Source: Bradyrhizobium campsiandrae (GTDB lineage: Bacteria > Pseudomonadota > Alphaproteobacteria > Rhizobiales > Xanthobacteraceae). Taken from it: a stretch of DNA of 64,000 nucleotides. Positions 23,577 to 32,050 of this stretch are shown piece by piece; position 1 is the stretch's first letter; every line of letters starts with the position of its first letter. The DNA lies in NCBI RefSeq assembly GCF_014529705.1, contig NZ_JAANIH010000011.1, positions 62,001-126,000 on the forward strand, given 5' to 3'. A model generated the notes under the pieces. That model saw only the letters and a list, made by a program, of their open reading frames with translations, was not told the origin of the DNA and ran no database searches. Position numbers and translations under genes: made by a program.

Positions 23577-25685
23577 ATGTTGCAGGCAGAGGGCACCGCA
23601 GAGCCCATCAAGGTCGAGTTCGACAATTTCGAGCACGGTTTTCCGGAAGGCTTTGGCCCAGGCTGGTGGGGCGCGCTCGCCTACTGGATCGGCATCGCCT
23701 TTGCGACCTTCCAGCTCTATGTCGCTGCCTTCAACTATCTGCCGAGCCAGGTGGTGCGCGGGGTCCATGTCGGCTTCCTAATCCTGCTCACGTTCGGCCT
23801 GATCGCCAATTTCACCGCCAGGAGCAATGCCGGCCGCGCGCTCGGCTGGGTGATCGGCGCAGCCGGCTTCTTCTGTGGGCTCTATCAGTGGATCTTTTAT
23901 GCCGATCTGATCGCGCGCGATGGCGATCCGACAAAACTTGATCTGGCCGTGGGGACGCTGCTCGCAGTCCTGATCTTCGAGGGCACGCGGCGCCTGATGG
24001 GCGCGGCGCTGCCGCTGATGTGCGGCGCGTGTCTGCTCTACTGGTTCTTCGGACAATATCTGCCGTCGCCGCTCAATCATCGCGGCTATGATTTCGACCA
24101 GATCGTCACGCATTTGTCCTACGGCACCGAGGGCTTCTACGGCGTGCCGATCTACGTCTCGGCGACCTACATCTTCCTGTTCATCCTGTTCGGCTCGTTC
24201 CTGGAGCGCGCCGGCATGATCCAGCTGTTCACCGATGTTTCTCTCGGGCTGTTTGGCCGGACCCGCGGCGGACCGGCCAAGGTTGCCGTGTTCGCCTCCG
24301 GCATGATGGGCACGATCTCCGGCTCGGGCGTTGCCAACGTCGTCACCGTCGGGCAGTTCACCATTCCCCTCATGATCAGGTTCGGCTACCGCCGCGCCTT
24401 CGCCGCCGGCGTCGAGGCGACCGCCTCGATGGGCGGCCAGATCATGCCGCCGGTGATGGGCGCGGTCGCCTTCATCATGGCGGAGACGCTCGGCGTCCAG
24501 TACTCGGAGATCGTGAAGGCGGCCGCGATCCCGGCGGTGCTGTATTTCGCCTCCGCATTCTGGATGGTGCATCTCGAAGCCGGCAAGCACGGTCTCGTCG
24601 GCATGAAACGTTCGGAGATCCCCAGCGCCTGGAAAGCCCTGGTGACCCGCTGGTACCTCGTGCTGCCGCTCGCCGCTCTCGTCTACATGCTGTTCGAGGG
24701 CTTTACCCCGCTCTATGCCGGCAGCATGGGCCTCGCGCTCACGGTGACGCTGATCCTCGGCGCCAGCATCACGGCCGGCGCGCCGTCCGTGGTCATCCGC
24801 ACGATCTTCTGGGTCGGGCTTGCGCTCGTCGTCGCCGCGCTGTCGCGCGACGGCCTCCAGATCGTGCCGGTCGCGAGCGTCGTGGTCGGCCTGATCGTGA
24901 TCACCGCCTTCATCCGCGGCGGGATGGCGGCACTTCGTGCCTGCCGGGATTCACTTGCGGAAAGCGCAAAGTCCGCCATCACCGTCGGCATGGCCTGCGC
25001 CATCGTTGGTGTCATCATCGGCATGATGTCGCAGACGGGTGTGGGCACCATCTTTGGCAGCTGGGTCATCGGCCTCGGCGAGAAGAGCCTGTTCCTGGCG
25101 CTGATCATGACCATGCTGCTGTCGATCCTGCTTGGCACCGGCATCCCGACCATTCCGACCTACATCATCACCGCCGCGCTGGCCGCGCCTGCGCTGGCCA
25201 AGCTCGGCGTGCCGCTGATCGCGAGCCACATGTTCGCCTTCTATTACGGCATCATGGCCGACCTCTCGCCGCCGGTTGCGCTCGCCGCGCTCGCGGCCGC
25301 GCCGATCGCGAAGGAGAATCCGGACAGGATCGGCTGGGAGGCGATGCGCATCGCGCTGGCCGGTTACGTCATCCCCTTCATCTTCGTCTATTCGCCGGCC
25401 TTGATGCTCCAGGCCGGCGATCCCATGGCGGCCAAGCTCGGCTTCTACGGCGCGGTCGCGCTCGCGACCTTCAAGGCGCTGGTCGCAATCGCACTGTTCG
25501 GCATGGTTGCGATCGGTTTCCTGTTCACGCGGCTGGCGATCATCGAGCGCCTGGTCGCGCTGGGCGCCGCGTTCTGCCTGCTCGGCGATTTCCCGTTCAG
25601 CGACACCGCCGGCTTCGTGCTCTCCGCAGCGCTGGTGCTGTGGCAGTGGCGGCAGCGTCCGCCGGCCGCGATCGAGGCCGCGTGA
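23577..25685 (+). CDS. TRAP transporter permease, fused 4TM/12TM (DctQM-type)
   Basis: A 702-residue integral membrane protein with about 16-18 hydrophobic segments, the length of fused QM permeases that work with TAXI receptors. Conserved stretches include SGSGVANVVTVGQFTIP and ASMGGQIMPPVMGAVAFIMAE in the M part and ILLGTGIPTIPTYI further on. It drives uptake with a sodium or proton gradient. The start has GGGGGGAA upstream; the earlier in-frame ATG would translate a palindromic repeat and is rejected. Its stop overlaps the next GTG (GTGA). Confidence 0.93.
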   Translation: MLQAEGTAEPIKVEFDNFEHGFPEGFGPGWWGALAYWIGIAFATFQLYVAAFNYLPSQVVRGVHVGFLILLTFGLIANFTARSNAGRALGWVIGAAGFFCGLYQWIFYADLIARDGDPTKLDLAVGTLLAVLIFEGTRRLMGAALPLMCGACLLYWFFGQYLPSPLNHRGYDFDQIVTHLSYGTEGFYGVPIYVSATYIFLFILFGSFLERAGMIQLFTDVSLGLFGRTRGGPAKVAVFASGMMGTISGSGVANVVTVGQFTIPLMIRFGYRRAFAAGVEATASMGGQIMPPVMGAVAFIMAETLGVQYSEIVKAAAIPAVLYFASAFWMVHLEAGKHGLVGMKRSEIPSAWKALVTRWYLVLPLAALVYMLFEGFTPLYAGSMGLALTVTLILGASITAGAPSVVIRTIFWVGLALVVAALSRDGLQIVPVASVVVGLIVITAFIRGGMAALRACRDSLAESAKSAITVGMACAIVGVIIGMMSQTGVGTIFGSWVIGLGEKSLFLALIMTMLLSILLGTGIPTIPTYIITAALAAPALAKLGVPLIASHMFAFYYGIMADLSPPVALAALAAAPIAKENPDRIGWEAMRIALAGYVIPFIFVYSPALMLQAGDPMAAKLGFYGAVALATFKALVAIALFGMVAIGFLFTRLAIIERLVALGAAFCLLGDFPFSDTAGFVLSAALVLWQWRQRPPAAIEAA

Positions 25686-26065
25686 GCCTCTGCTTCGCGA
25701 CAGCCGGCGGCATCAAGGCGCTGGCGCTGTCAGCGTTCACGCTCGCATGGACGCATTCGATCGCAAAGGTCGAGTGGCAGGAGGATTGGCGCGTCACGCC
25801 TGATGGTCTCGAACTGATGCAGGCCCGCGTCAAGGGCACCGGCCCCGGCATGGAGCCGCCGCCCGAGGCTCGGCTCGTCGATGGCTGGTTTCAATGGAGG
25901 CCCGCGCGCGCACCGATGGCGGAAGTGGTGCTCGGCAATTCCGGCGCGGCAGGGGAATGGCGGCTATGCCATGATGGAAGCTGCCGGACGCTTTCGGAGA
26001 TTGTCGGCCATCCCATCGGTGCTAACGTCACGACGATGAGCATCTGCGACGAACAGCAGAAATAA
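25682..26065 (+). CDS. DUF1850 protein of the TAXI-TRAP operon
   Basis: A 127-residue protein with an N-terminal hydrophobic stretch (GIKALALSAFTLAWTHSI) and the DUF1850 pattern HSIAKVEWQEDWRVTPDGLEL, then RVKGTGPGMEPP. It begins with GTG overlapping the permease stop by four bases, showing translational coupling. DUF1850 proteins regularly sit next to TAXI-TRAP permeases; their job is not known, and an accessory or assembly role in transport is inferred. Probably exported or membrane-anchored. Confidence 0.83.
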   Translation: MSLCFATAGGIKALALSAFTLAWTHSIAKVEWQEDWRVTPDGLELMQARVKGTGPGMEPPPEARLVDGWFQWRPARAPMAEVVLGNSGAAGEWRLCHDGSCRTLSEIVGHPIGANVTTMSICDEQQK

Positions 26066-26077
26066 GGGAGACACGCG

Positions 26078-26884
26078 ATGGACCGGCTCAAGGGCAAGGT
26101 TGCGATGGTGGTGGGCGCCGGTTCGATCGGGCCTGGCTGGGGCAACGGCAAGGCGACTGCGGTGACGTTTGCACGCGAGGGCGCGCAAGTCTTTTGCGTC
26201 GACCGCAACGGCGCCGCGGCCGAGGAGACCGCGAAGATCATCACCGGCGAAGGCGGCAAGGCGACTGCCTTCACCGCCGACGTCTCCCGGCACGCCGAGA
26301 TCGAGGCGATGGTCGCCGCATGCCTCAAGACCTATGGCCGCATCGACGTGCTCGACAACAATGTCGGCATCGCCGAGATGGGCAGCGTGGTCGAGGTCAG
26401 CGAGGAGAGCTGGGACCGCGTCTTCTCGGTCAATCTCAAGAGCGCCTATTTCGCCATGAAGCACGTCATCCCTGTCATGGTGAAGCAGGGTGGCGGCTCG
26501 ATCATCAACATTTCCTCGATCGCCTCGATCCGCCACATGGGCATTTCCTACGTGACCTACGGCACCTCGAAGGCGGCGATGAACCAGATGACGCGCACCA
26601 CGGCGATCGAGTTCGCGCGCCATCATGTGAGGGTCAACGCGATCCTGCCCGGCCTGATGAAGACGCCGATGGTCGAGCATTCCGCGGGCCTCGCCAACAG
26701 CTACGCCAAGGGCGATGTCGAAGCGATGTGGCGCGCCCGCGATGCGCAGGTGCCGATGGGTCACATGGGCGATGCCTTCGACGTCGCCAATGCCGCGCTG
26801 TTTCTGGCGTCGGACGAGTCGAAATATGTCACCGGGATCGAGCTCGTGGTCGACGGCGGGATCACCTGCAAGGCGGGGGCTTGA
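26078..26884 (+). CDS. short-chain dehydrogenase/reductase (SDR)
   Basis: A 268-residue classical SDR. Cofactor motif GAGSIGPGWGNGKA near residues 13-26 (an unusually extended Gly loop), the NNVG version of the NNAG motif at 94-97, the catalytic Ser in NISS (146/147), and Tyr161-x3-Lys165 (YGTSK). An Asp at position 42 (VDRN) suggests NAD preference. AAGGGAG precedes the ATG, which is 12 bases after the DUF1850 gene, so it likely belongs to the transport operon and may oxidise the imported compound. Confidence 0.9.
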   Translation: MDRLKGKVAMVVGAGSIGPGWGNGKATAVTFAREGAQVFCVDRNGAAAEETAKIITGEGGKATAFTADVSRHAEIEAMVAACLKTYGRIDVLDNNVGIAEMGSVVEVSEESWDRVFSVNLKSAYFAMKHVIPVMVKQGGGSIINISSIASIRHMGISYVTYGTSKAAMNQMTRTTAIEFARHHVRVNAILPGLMKTPMVEHSAGLANSYAKGDVEAMWRARDAQVPMGHMGDAFDVANAALFLASDESKYVTGIELVVDGGITCKAGA

Positions 26885-26900
26885 TACGCAGCTGTTGCCC

Positions 26901-27028
26901 CGTCATCCCGAGGTGCGAGTGGCGCGATGCGGAGCATCGCGCCGGGAGCCTCGAAGGATGAACGGCCAAGCTGCAGCCGGGCGTCGCCCTTCGAGGGCCG
27001 CTGAAGAAGCGGCCGCCTCAGGTGACGG
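26901..27028. repeat. palindromic intergenic repeat, CGTCATCCCGAGGTGCGAG family
   Basis: Starts CGTCATCCCGAGGTGCGAG and ends GCGGCCGCCTCAGGTGACG, with GCCTCGAAGGATGAACGGCC and GCCCTTCGAGGGCCGC inside. It separates the SDR from the convergent 7-TM gene. The pattern resembles a very common Bradyrhizobium intergenic repeat. Confidence 0.7.
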
Positions 27029-27063
27029 GTTGGCACTAATGCTTCGAGACGGCGGCAAGAGCG

Positions 27064-27834
27064 CTACTGCGCCAGCGCCAGAATCCCGCCGGCAAATGAA
27101 TGCCACGCCGCCGTCTCGCTGATCGGCCAGTTCAGGACCTTCACGGCGAGCAACGCGAGCGTGCCGAAGATGTAGACCGGATGCACGCGGCCCTCGGCAC
27201 GCCAGTCCCGCACCATGGCGACGACGAGCAGGAGGGAGGCGACCACCGCCGGCGCGATGGTGACGGGCACCGGTGGCGGGCCGGGAGGCCCGGGAGGGGC
27301 AAGGAAGGTCAGGAACCAGCGCGCGACCGCGGCATCGAGGAGCGAGACCGCGGCAAGAAGCATCAGGCGCTTGTGGATCTCCGGCCGGCGCGTGTTGGTG
27401 ATAGCGAGCACGAATACCGCTGCGAAGAACGCGATTCCGCTCATCGGCACGATCGAGAAGGCGATGCCGGCGGCTTTCTGTCCAAGCGCGGCGGACTGCT
27501 GCATCACATGCACCGAGGCGAGGAAGCCGAAGATCGTCATCGCGGTCGCGAGCGAGACGCCGGCAATCCCGAGCGAGCGGTGATTGACCACGCGGCCAGA
27601 GGCCGCGAGCCAGGTCTGCAGCACGAAATAAAGCGTCCAGGTAAAGAACAAGAATCCGTGAAAATGAATCACCGGGCTTGCCGAAAACGTCCGGTGGGCA
27701 AGCGGCACCCAATAGGTCGGCGCAAAGCCGAGGAAGGCGGTGGCCGCGCAGGCCAGCGCCATGTGGAGGTAAAAATATCGTGCGGGCGACGCATCACGCG
27801 CGCGCACACGACGGTCGTCGATCAGGGTCGTCAT
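27064..27834 (-). CDS. 7-TM membrane protein of unknown function
   Basis: A 256-residue protein with about seven hydrophobic segments and a Pro-rich loop (FLAPPGPPGPPPVPV, about residues 178-192). His residues occur at membrane borders (SPVIHFHGFLFFTWTLYF, VVNHRSLGIAG, HKRLMLLA), a pattern seen in DUF2306-like or cytochrome-like membrane proteins, so heme or metal binding is possible but unproven. It stands 66 bases from the end of the antiporter gene on the same strand. I do not recognise a characterised family. Confidence 0.7.
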   Translation of the reverse strand: MTTLIDDRRVRARDASPARYFYLHMALACAATAFLGFAPTYWVPLAHRTFSASPVIHFHGFLFFTWTLYFVLQTWLAASGRVVNHRSLGIAGVSLATAMTIFGFLASVHVMQQSAALGQKAAGIAFSIVPMSGIAFFAAVFVLAITNTRRPEIHKRLMLLAAVSLLDAAVARWFLTFLAPPGPPGPPPVPVTIAPAVVASLLLVVAMVRDWRAEGRVHPVYIFGTLALLAVKVLNWPISETAAWHSFAGGILALAQ

Positions 27835-27900
27835 CTGGAATGAGTCTGCGGAGGCGGAGTTTGGTTCATCCCCAGATAGCGGCGACCTGCCGCGCCCGGT

Positions 27901-29445
27901 TCATCCGCCGGCGCTCAGCTCCGCCCTGTCCAGCTCCTCCTCAATCCGATGAAACGCGTCGTCGCCGATCACTTCGGTGGCCCGCAGGTCGAAGATCGAC
28001 TTGCGCGCGGCCGCGATGGCACGGCGGCGCAGAGGATCGGCTGGCAGTTCACCGTTGGCGATGCCGCCATGCGGATTGTCGTCGGCCTGCATCAGGATGG
28101 CGCGATATTCGAGCCTGAGGATTTCGGCCTCTTCCGACGGATCGTCCTCGATCGCATCGAGCGCGGCGCGATAGGCCGCGGCGCGAGCGCGCGCGACCTC
28201 GATGCCGACAGGGTCGTCGTCCTTGAGGTCGAAGGCGAGGATCAGCGGTCGCAGCGTCAGCCCCTGGATGATCAGCGATCCCAGCACCACCGCGAAGGCG
28301 ATGAAGACGATGAAGTCGCGATAGGGAAAGTTCTCCGGCAGCGCGAAGGCGGTGGCGAGCGTGACGAGGCCGCGCATGCCGCACCACGAGATGATGAGGC
28401 CGCCCTTGGGAGAGGCCACCTGCTTGGGATCCTTCGGATGGTAGATATCGTGCGCGATCAGCAGGCGCAGCGTGGTTCGGTAGAACATCACCCAGAGCAG
28501 CCGCACCAGCACCACCGTGAGCAGGATCCAGGCCGCTGCTACGCAATATTCCCAGCGTATGTCCACCTCCAGCCGCGACCAGATCGGCCGCATCTGCATG
28601 CCGATCAGCATGAAAGCGAGGACGTTGAGAACAAACACGGTGGTTTCCCACACCGCGTAGGACGGCACCCGCAGCCGCGCCGGCATGCGCTCGCCCGCCG
28701 TGCGCGCAAGCGCGATGGCGTAGACGACGATGGTCAGGATGCCGGAGAGGCCGAGATGCTCGGCGGCGATCCAGATCATGAAAGTGGTGGCGAATTGAAC
28801 GATGATCGCGCTCGGCGCTTCCGTCACGCGCTCCATGACGGGCGGGATGAGGCGGGCCGCGACAAGACCGGCGATGACGCTGCCGACCAGAGCCAGCGCC
28901 GTCGTCGGTGCGACCTGACTCCAGCTCAGATGCTCCGTGACGACCGCGCCGACGGCGATACGATAGATCAAGAGGGCGCTGGCATCGTTGAGCAGACTCT
29001 CGCCTTCCAGCACCTTCACCATGCGATAGGGCAGCTTGACCTGGCTCAGGATCGCAACGGCAGCCGCCGCATCCGGCGGCGCGACGATCGCCCCGAGCGC
29101 GACCGCCGCGGCCCAAGGCATGTCAGGCATCAGCCGATGCGCGACATAGGCGACGCCGGCCGTGGTCAGGCCGACTGCAGCCACGACCAGGGTCGAGACC
29201 GGAACCCAGTTGTTGCGGAGATCGCGCAGCGAGGTGTCGAAGGCGGCATCCAGCAGGACCGGTGCGACAAAAAGCGCCAATGCGAGGTCGGGCTCGAGCG
29301 TCCAGGACGGGCTGTTCGGCACGAAGGCGATCAACGCGCCGCCGATGGCAAGAAACGTCGGGTAAGGCACCTTGATCCGCCGCGCCAGCGCCGATAATGC
29401 AACGGCACCCAGCAGAAGCACGATGATCCATTCGAATGTCGACAA
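27901..29445 (-). CDS. CPA1-family Na+/H+ antiporter
   Basis: A 514-residue transporter with about 12 membrane segments and a 110-residue cytoplasmic tail rich in charged residues. The transport-site motifs are GAIVAPPDAAAAVAI (residues 108-122) and EGESLLNDASALLIYR, with the two membrane Asp residues of CPA1 exchangers, and GMRGLVTLATAFALP further on. It probably expels Na+ or K+ for protons. The only plausible start is TTG, preceded by GGGGA; no ATG or GTG lies near the N-terminal membrane segment. Confidence 0.9.
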   Translation of the reverse strand: MSTFEWIIVLLLGAVALSALARRIKVPYPTFLAIGGALIAFVPNSPSWTLEPDLALALFVAPVLLDAAFDTSLRDLRNNWVPVSTLVVAAVGLTTAGVAYVAHRLMPDMPWAAAVALGAIVAPPDAAAAVAILSQVKLPYRMVKVLEGESLLNDASALLIYRIAVGAVVTEHLSWSQVAPTTALALVGSVIAGLVAARLIPPVMERVTEAPSAIIVQFATTFMIWIAAEHLGLSGILTIVVYAIALARTAGERMPARLRVPSYAVWETTVFVLNVLAFMLIGMQMRPIWSRLEVDIRWEYCVAAAWILLTVVLVRLLWVMFYRTTLRLLIAHDIYHPKDPKQVASPKGGLIISWCGMRGLVTLATAFALPENFPYRDFIVFIAFAVVLGSLIIQGLTLRPLILAFDLKDDDPVGIEVARARAAAYRAALDAIEDDPSEEAEILRLEYRAILMQADDNPHGGIANGELPADPLRRRAIAAARKSIFDLRATEVIGDDAFHRIEEELDRAELSAGG

Positions 29446-29548
29446 ATTGGTCCCCGAAGCCGAATTGAGCGGTGCCCCAAGCTAGCACCAATCGGGCCGT
29501 ATGATGGATAGTATGGGCTTTAGGCAAGGCTTTCCGATTGCAGCGAGC

Positions 29549-30313
29549 ATGCGTTCCGAAAAACTCATTCAATTGTCCGCCGTGCTGATGCTCTCGGCAC
29601 TCTGGCCCGGCTCGGCCAAGGCTGCGACGGGCGGCGAGCCTGCCGCCGTCGTGCAGGTCGATATCGCCACATGCCTGGCTGCGGTCGCGGCCGATGACAT
29701 GGACAAAGCGGGCCCGGCCTGCGCAGCCGTCATCGACAACGAGAAGACCGCAAAGCCCGACCTGATCAAGGCGCTGGTCGCGCGCGGCGCGCTTTATGCG
29801 CGGCACGATCAGATCGACCGCGCCATTGCCGACGACAGCCGCGCGCTGCTGCTCGATCCCGCGCTGGCCGATGTCTTCAACGCGCGTGGCGAGCTTTGGC
29901 TGAAGAAGGGCGACAAGCCGAAGGCGGTGCAGGATTTTGGCGCGGCCCTCCGGATCGACCCGAACCACGAAAAGGCAAAGGCCAATCACAGGGCGATGGC
30001 GCGCGATCTCGAGCGGATCGGCGCGCAGATGGCGGTCGCCGGCAAGCCGAGCTTCAATTGCGCCGGCGCACGCCGCGCGGTCGAGAAGGCGATCTGCGCC
30101 AACCGCGAGCTCGCCGATCTTGATCGCGAGGTCTATGCCGCCAATGCACGCGTGATCCAGGAAGCGCGTAACGCGGACGAAGCAAAAAAACTCCAGCGCG
30201 ACCAGGACGATTTCATCGTGCGCCGCAATGCCGGATTCGGCCGGCCCGGATATGATTTGAAGAAGGCGATGCAGGATCGGCTGCAAAAGCTGAACGGCGT
30301 GGACGGGTACTGA
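29549..30313 (+). CDS. exported TPR protein with C-terminal LprI-like domain (paralogue 1)
   Basis: A 254-residue protein with a signal peptide ending GSAKA. Two to three TPR units span about residues 70-150 (ALVARGALYARHDQIDRAIADDS; AFNARGELWLKKGDK). The last 85 residues form an LprI/DUF1311-like domain: FNCAGARRAVEKAICANRELADLD with paired Cys, ending GRPGYDLKKAMQDRL. LprI of Mycobacterium inhibits lysozyme; that role is only inferred here. Longer in-frame starts exist, but this ATG places the signal peptide at the N-terminus. The next gene encodes a larger paralogue with the same C-terminal domain. Confidence 0.75.
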   Translation: MRSEKLIQLSAVLMLSALWPGSAKAATGGEPAAVVQVDIATCLAAVAADDMDKAGPACAAVIDNEKTAKPDLIKALVARGALYARHDQIDRAIADDSRALLLDPALADVFNARGELWLKKGDKPKAVQDFGAALRIDPNHEKAKANHRAMARDLERIGAQMAVAGKPSFNCAGARRAVEKAICANRELADLDREVYAANARVIQEARNADEAKKLQRDQDDFIVRRNAGFGRPGYDLKKAMQDRLQKLNGVDGY

Positions 30314-30445
30314 GCTTCTTCGGCGCTCGAGATGCCGTCATTTTGGAGATGCGCGCGATCGTCACGGCGTGGACGGGCCCGGTTTGAACCGGTCCTTCGC
30401 CCGCCGCGACAACGGTGAAAACCTGATGTGACGGAGTGCTTCGGC

Positions 30446-31819
30446 ATGCGCACGCATTCTCCCGCGCCAATATCCAAGGTCTCTTTGCGCCTCGGCCTGC
30501 TCGGTGCAGCGATCAGCCTCGCGCTGGCGGCGCCGGCCTCTGCAGCCGTCGATTGCGTAGCCGGCAGCAAAGCCGCTTCGTCAGAACTGATCTCCGCGTG
30601 CAGCGCCATCATCGACCAGAGCTCGAATCCAACGGCCGATCGCGTTGCGGCGCTGCTGGTTCGGGCCGATGCCAACGCGCGCACCTCCGGCGGTCTGACG
30701 CAGGCGCTGCGGGATATCGACCGCGCCATCGCGCTCGATGGCAGGAACGCGCGCGCCTGGCGGCTGCGCGGTGACCTGCTGCGCGAGGCGGGCGGTGATC
30801 TCAATCGCGCCACGTCCGATCTCAGCAAGGCGATCGAGCTCGATCCGCAGGATGCCGAAGCCTATGAACTGCGCGGCGTCGCCTATACCAATCAGCGCCG
30901 TCTCGACCGCGCGATCGCCGATTATGATCAGGCGATCAAGCTGAAGCCGGACTATGCGCAGGCCTGGTCTGACCGCGGCGCGACCTATTATCTCAACGGC
31001 GACAACGAGAGGGCGGTCAACGACCTTAGTCAGGCCTTACTGCTCGATCCGAGCCGGGCGCGCAGCTACACCAATCGCGGGGCGGCCTACAAGAAGCTCG
31101 GTCAGCTCGAAAAATCGGTCGCCGACGACAGCGAGGCGATCAGGCTCGATCCGAAAGTGCCGGAGTATTACGACAATCGCGGACTGTCTTATGCCGCTTT
31201 GAAAGACTACGACAAGGCGATCGCCGATTACGATCAGGCGCTGCGGCTCGCGCCGCGGCCGAACTTCTTCACCAACCGCGGCGATTCCTACCAGTTCAAG
31301 GGCGAGTTCGGCGCGGCGCTCAGTGATTACGAGGCTGCCCTGAAGCTCGATCCTGGTTTCGCGAAGACCTACAACAATCGCGCGGTGCTCTATGCCAAGA
31401 TGGGCGAGCGCAAGAAAGCACTTGCCGACTACGAGACCGCGCTGCGGCTCGACCCCGGCAACGCCAACGCCGCGGACGGTCGCCGCACCATGATCGCCGA
31501 GATCGCAAAGTTCGGCGCCGAGCCGCCGCAGCCGCTGGCCGCCAATTCCGGCAACGGCCCGTCATTCGATTGCGCCTCTGCCAAGCGCGAGGTCGAGAAG
31601 GTGATCTGCGCCGATCCGCAATTGGGCGCGCTCGACCGCCAGCTCGCCGAAGCCTATGAGCGCGTGCTGAAATCGATGAGCCGGCGCGCGGCCGATGCCT
31701 TACGCAAATCCCAGCACGAGTTCCTCGCCATCCGCGATGCCAGCTTCCGTCGACCCGGCTACGACCTGAAGAAGGTCATGCAGGACCGGTTGCAACGGTT
31801 GAATGCGATGGAGGGGTAG
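30446..31819 (+). CDS. exported TPR protein with C-terminal LprI-like domain (paralogue 2)
   Basis: A 457-residue protein with a signal peptide ending APASAA. About eight 34-residue TPRs cover residues 70-355, with regular signatures such as AYELRGVAYTNQRRLDRAI and YDNRGLSYAALKDYDKAI. The C-terminal 85 residues (FDCASAKREVEKVICADPQL ... GYDLKKVMQDRLQRLN) match the end of the preceding gene, so the pair arose by duplication with loss or gain of TPRs. Likely periplasmic scaffold with a lysozyme-inhibitor-like tail. The ATG 18 bases upstream is an alternative start. Confidence 0.78.
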   Translation: MRTHSPAPISKVSLRLGLLGAAISLALAAPASAAVDCVAGSKAASSELISACSAIIDQSSNPTADRVAALLVRADANARTSGGLTQALRDIDRAIALDGRNARAWRLRGDLLREAGGDLNRATSDLSKAIELDPQDAEAYELRGVAYTNQRRLDRAIADYDQAIKLKPDYAQAWSDRGATYYLNGDNERAVNDLSQALLLDPSRARSYTNRGAAYKKLGQLEKSVADDSEAIRLDPKVPEYYDNRGLSYAALKDYDKAIADYDQALRLAPRPNFFTNRGDSYQFKGEFGAALSDYEAALKLDPGFAKTYNNRAVLYAKMGERKKALADYETALRLDPGNANAADGRRTMIAEIAKFGAEPPQPLAANSGNGPSFDCASAKREVEKVICADPQLGALDRQLAEAYERVLKSMSRRAADALRKSQHEFLAIRDASFRRPGYDLKKVMQDRLQRLNAMEG

Positions 31820-32050
31820 CTGCTTTCGCGAGCCAATTGCGCCCCTGCCGGGGAAAGTTAGGGAGGGTCCACAGATTCAGAGCGAGGCTCGTGGCTTCCC
31901 CTCTCGTTGCGCCTTCTTTTCAGCTTGAACCGCGGCCAGTTCCCGGGAAAATACCCCTCAAACACGGTCGGCATTTGATCCCCGTCATGGCGGGACTGAC
32001 ATCCTTCCGTCAGGTCAAAGCGAGGCCATAAAGGGAACGGGAGCGCGGAA

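Noticed and set aside
27000..27040. TGGCAC near 27030 as sigma-54 promoter
   Set aside because: The GC of the -12 element is not at the required distance (GG-N10-GC is not met).
26885..27063. Short coding frames in the SDR/7-TM gap
   Set aside because: They run through a known type of intergenic repeat and lack ribosome sites.
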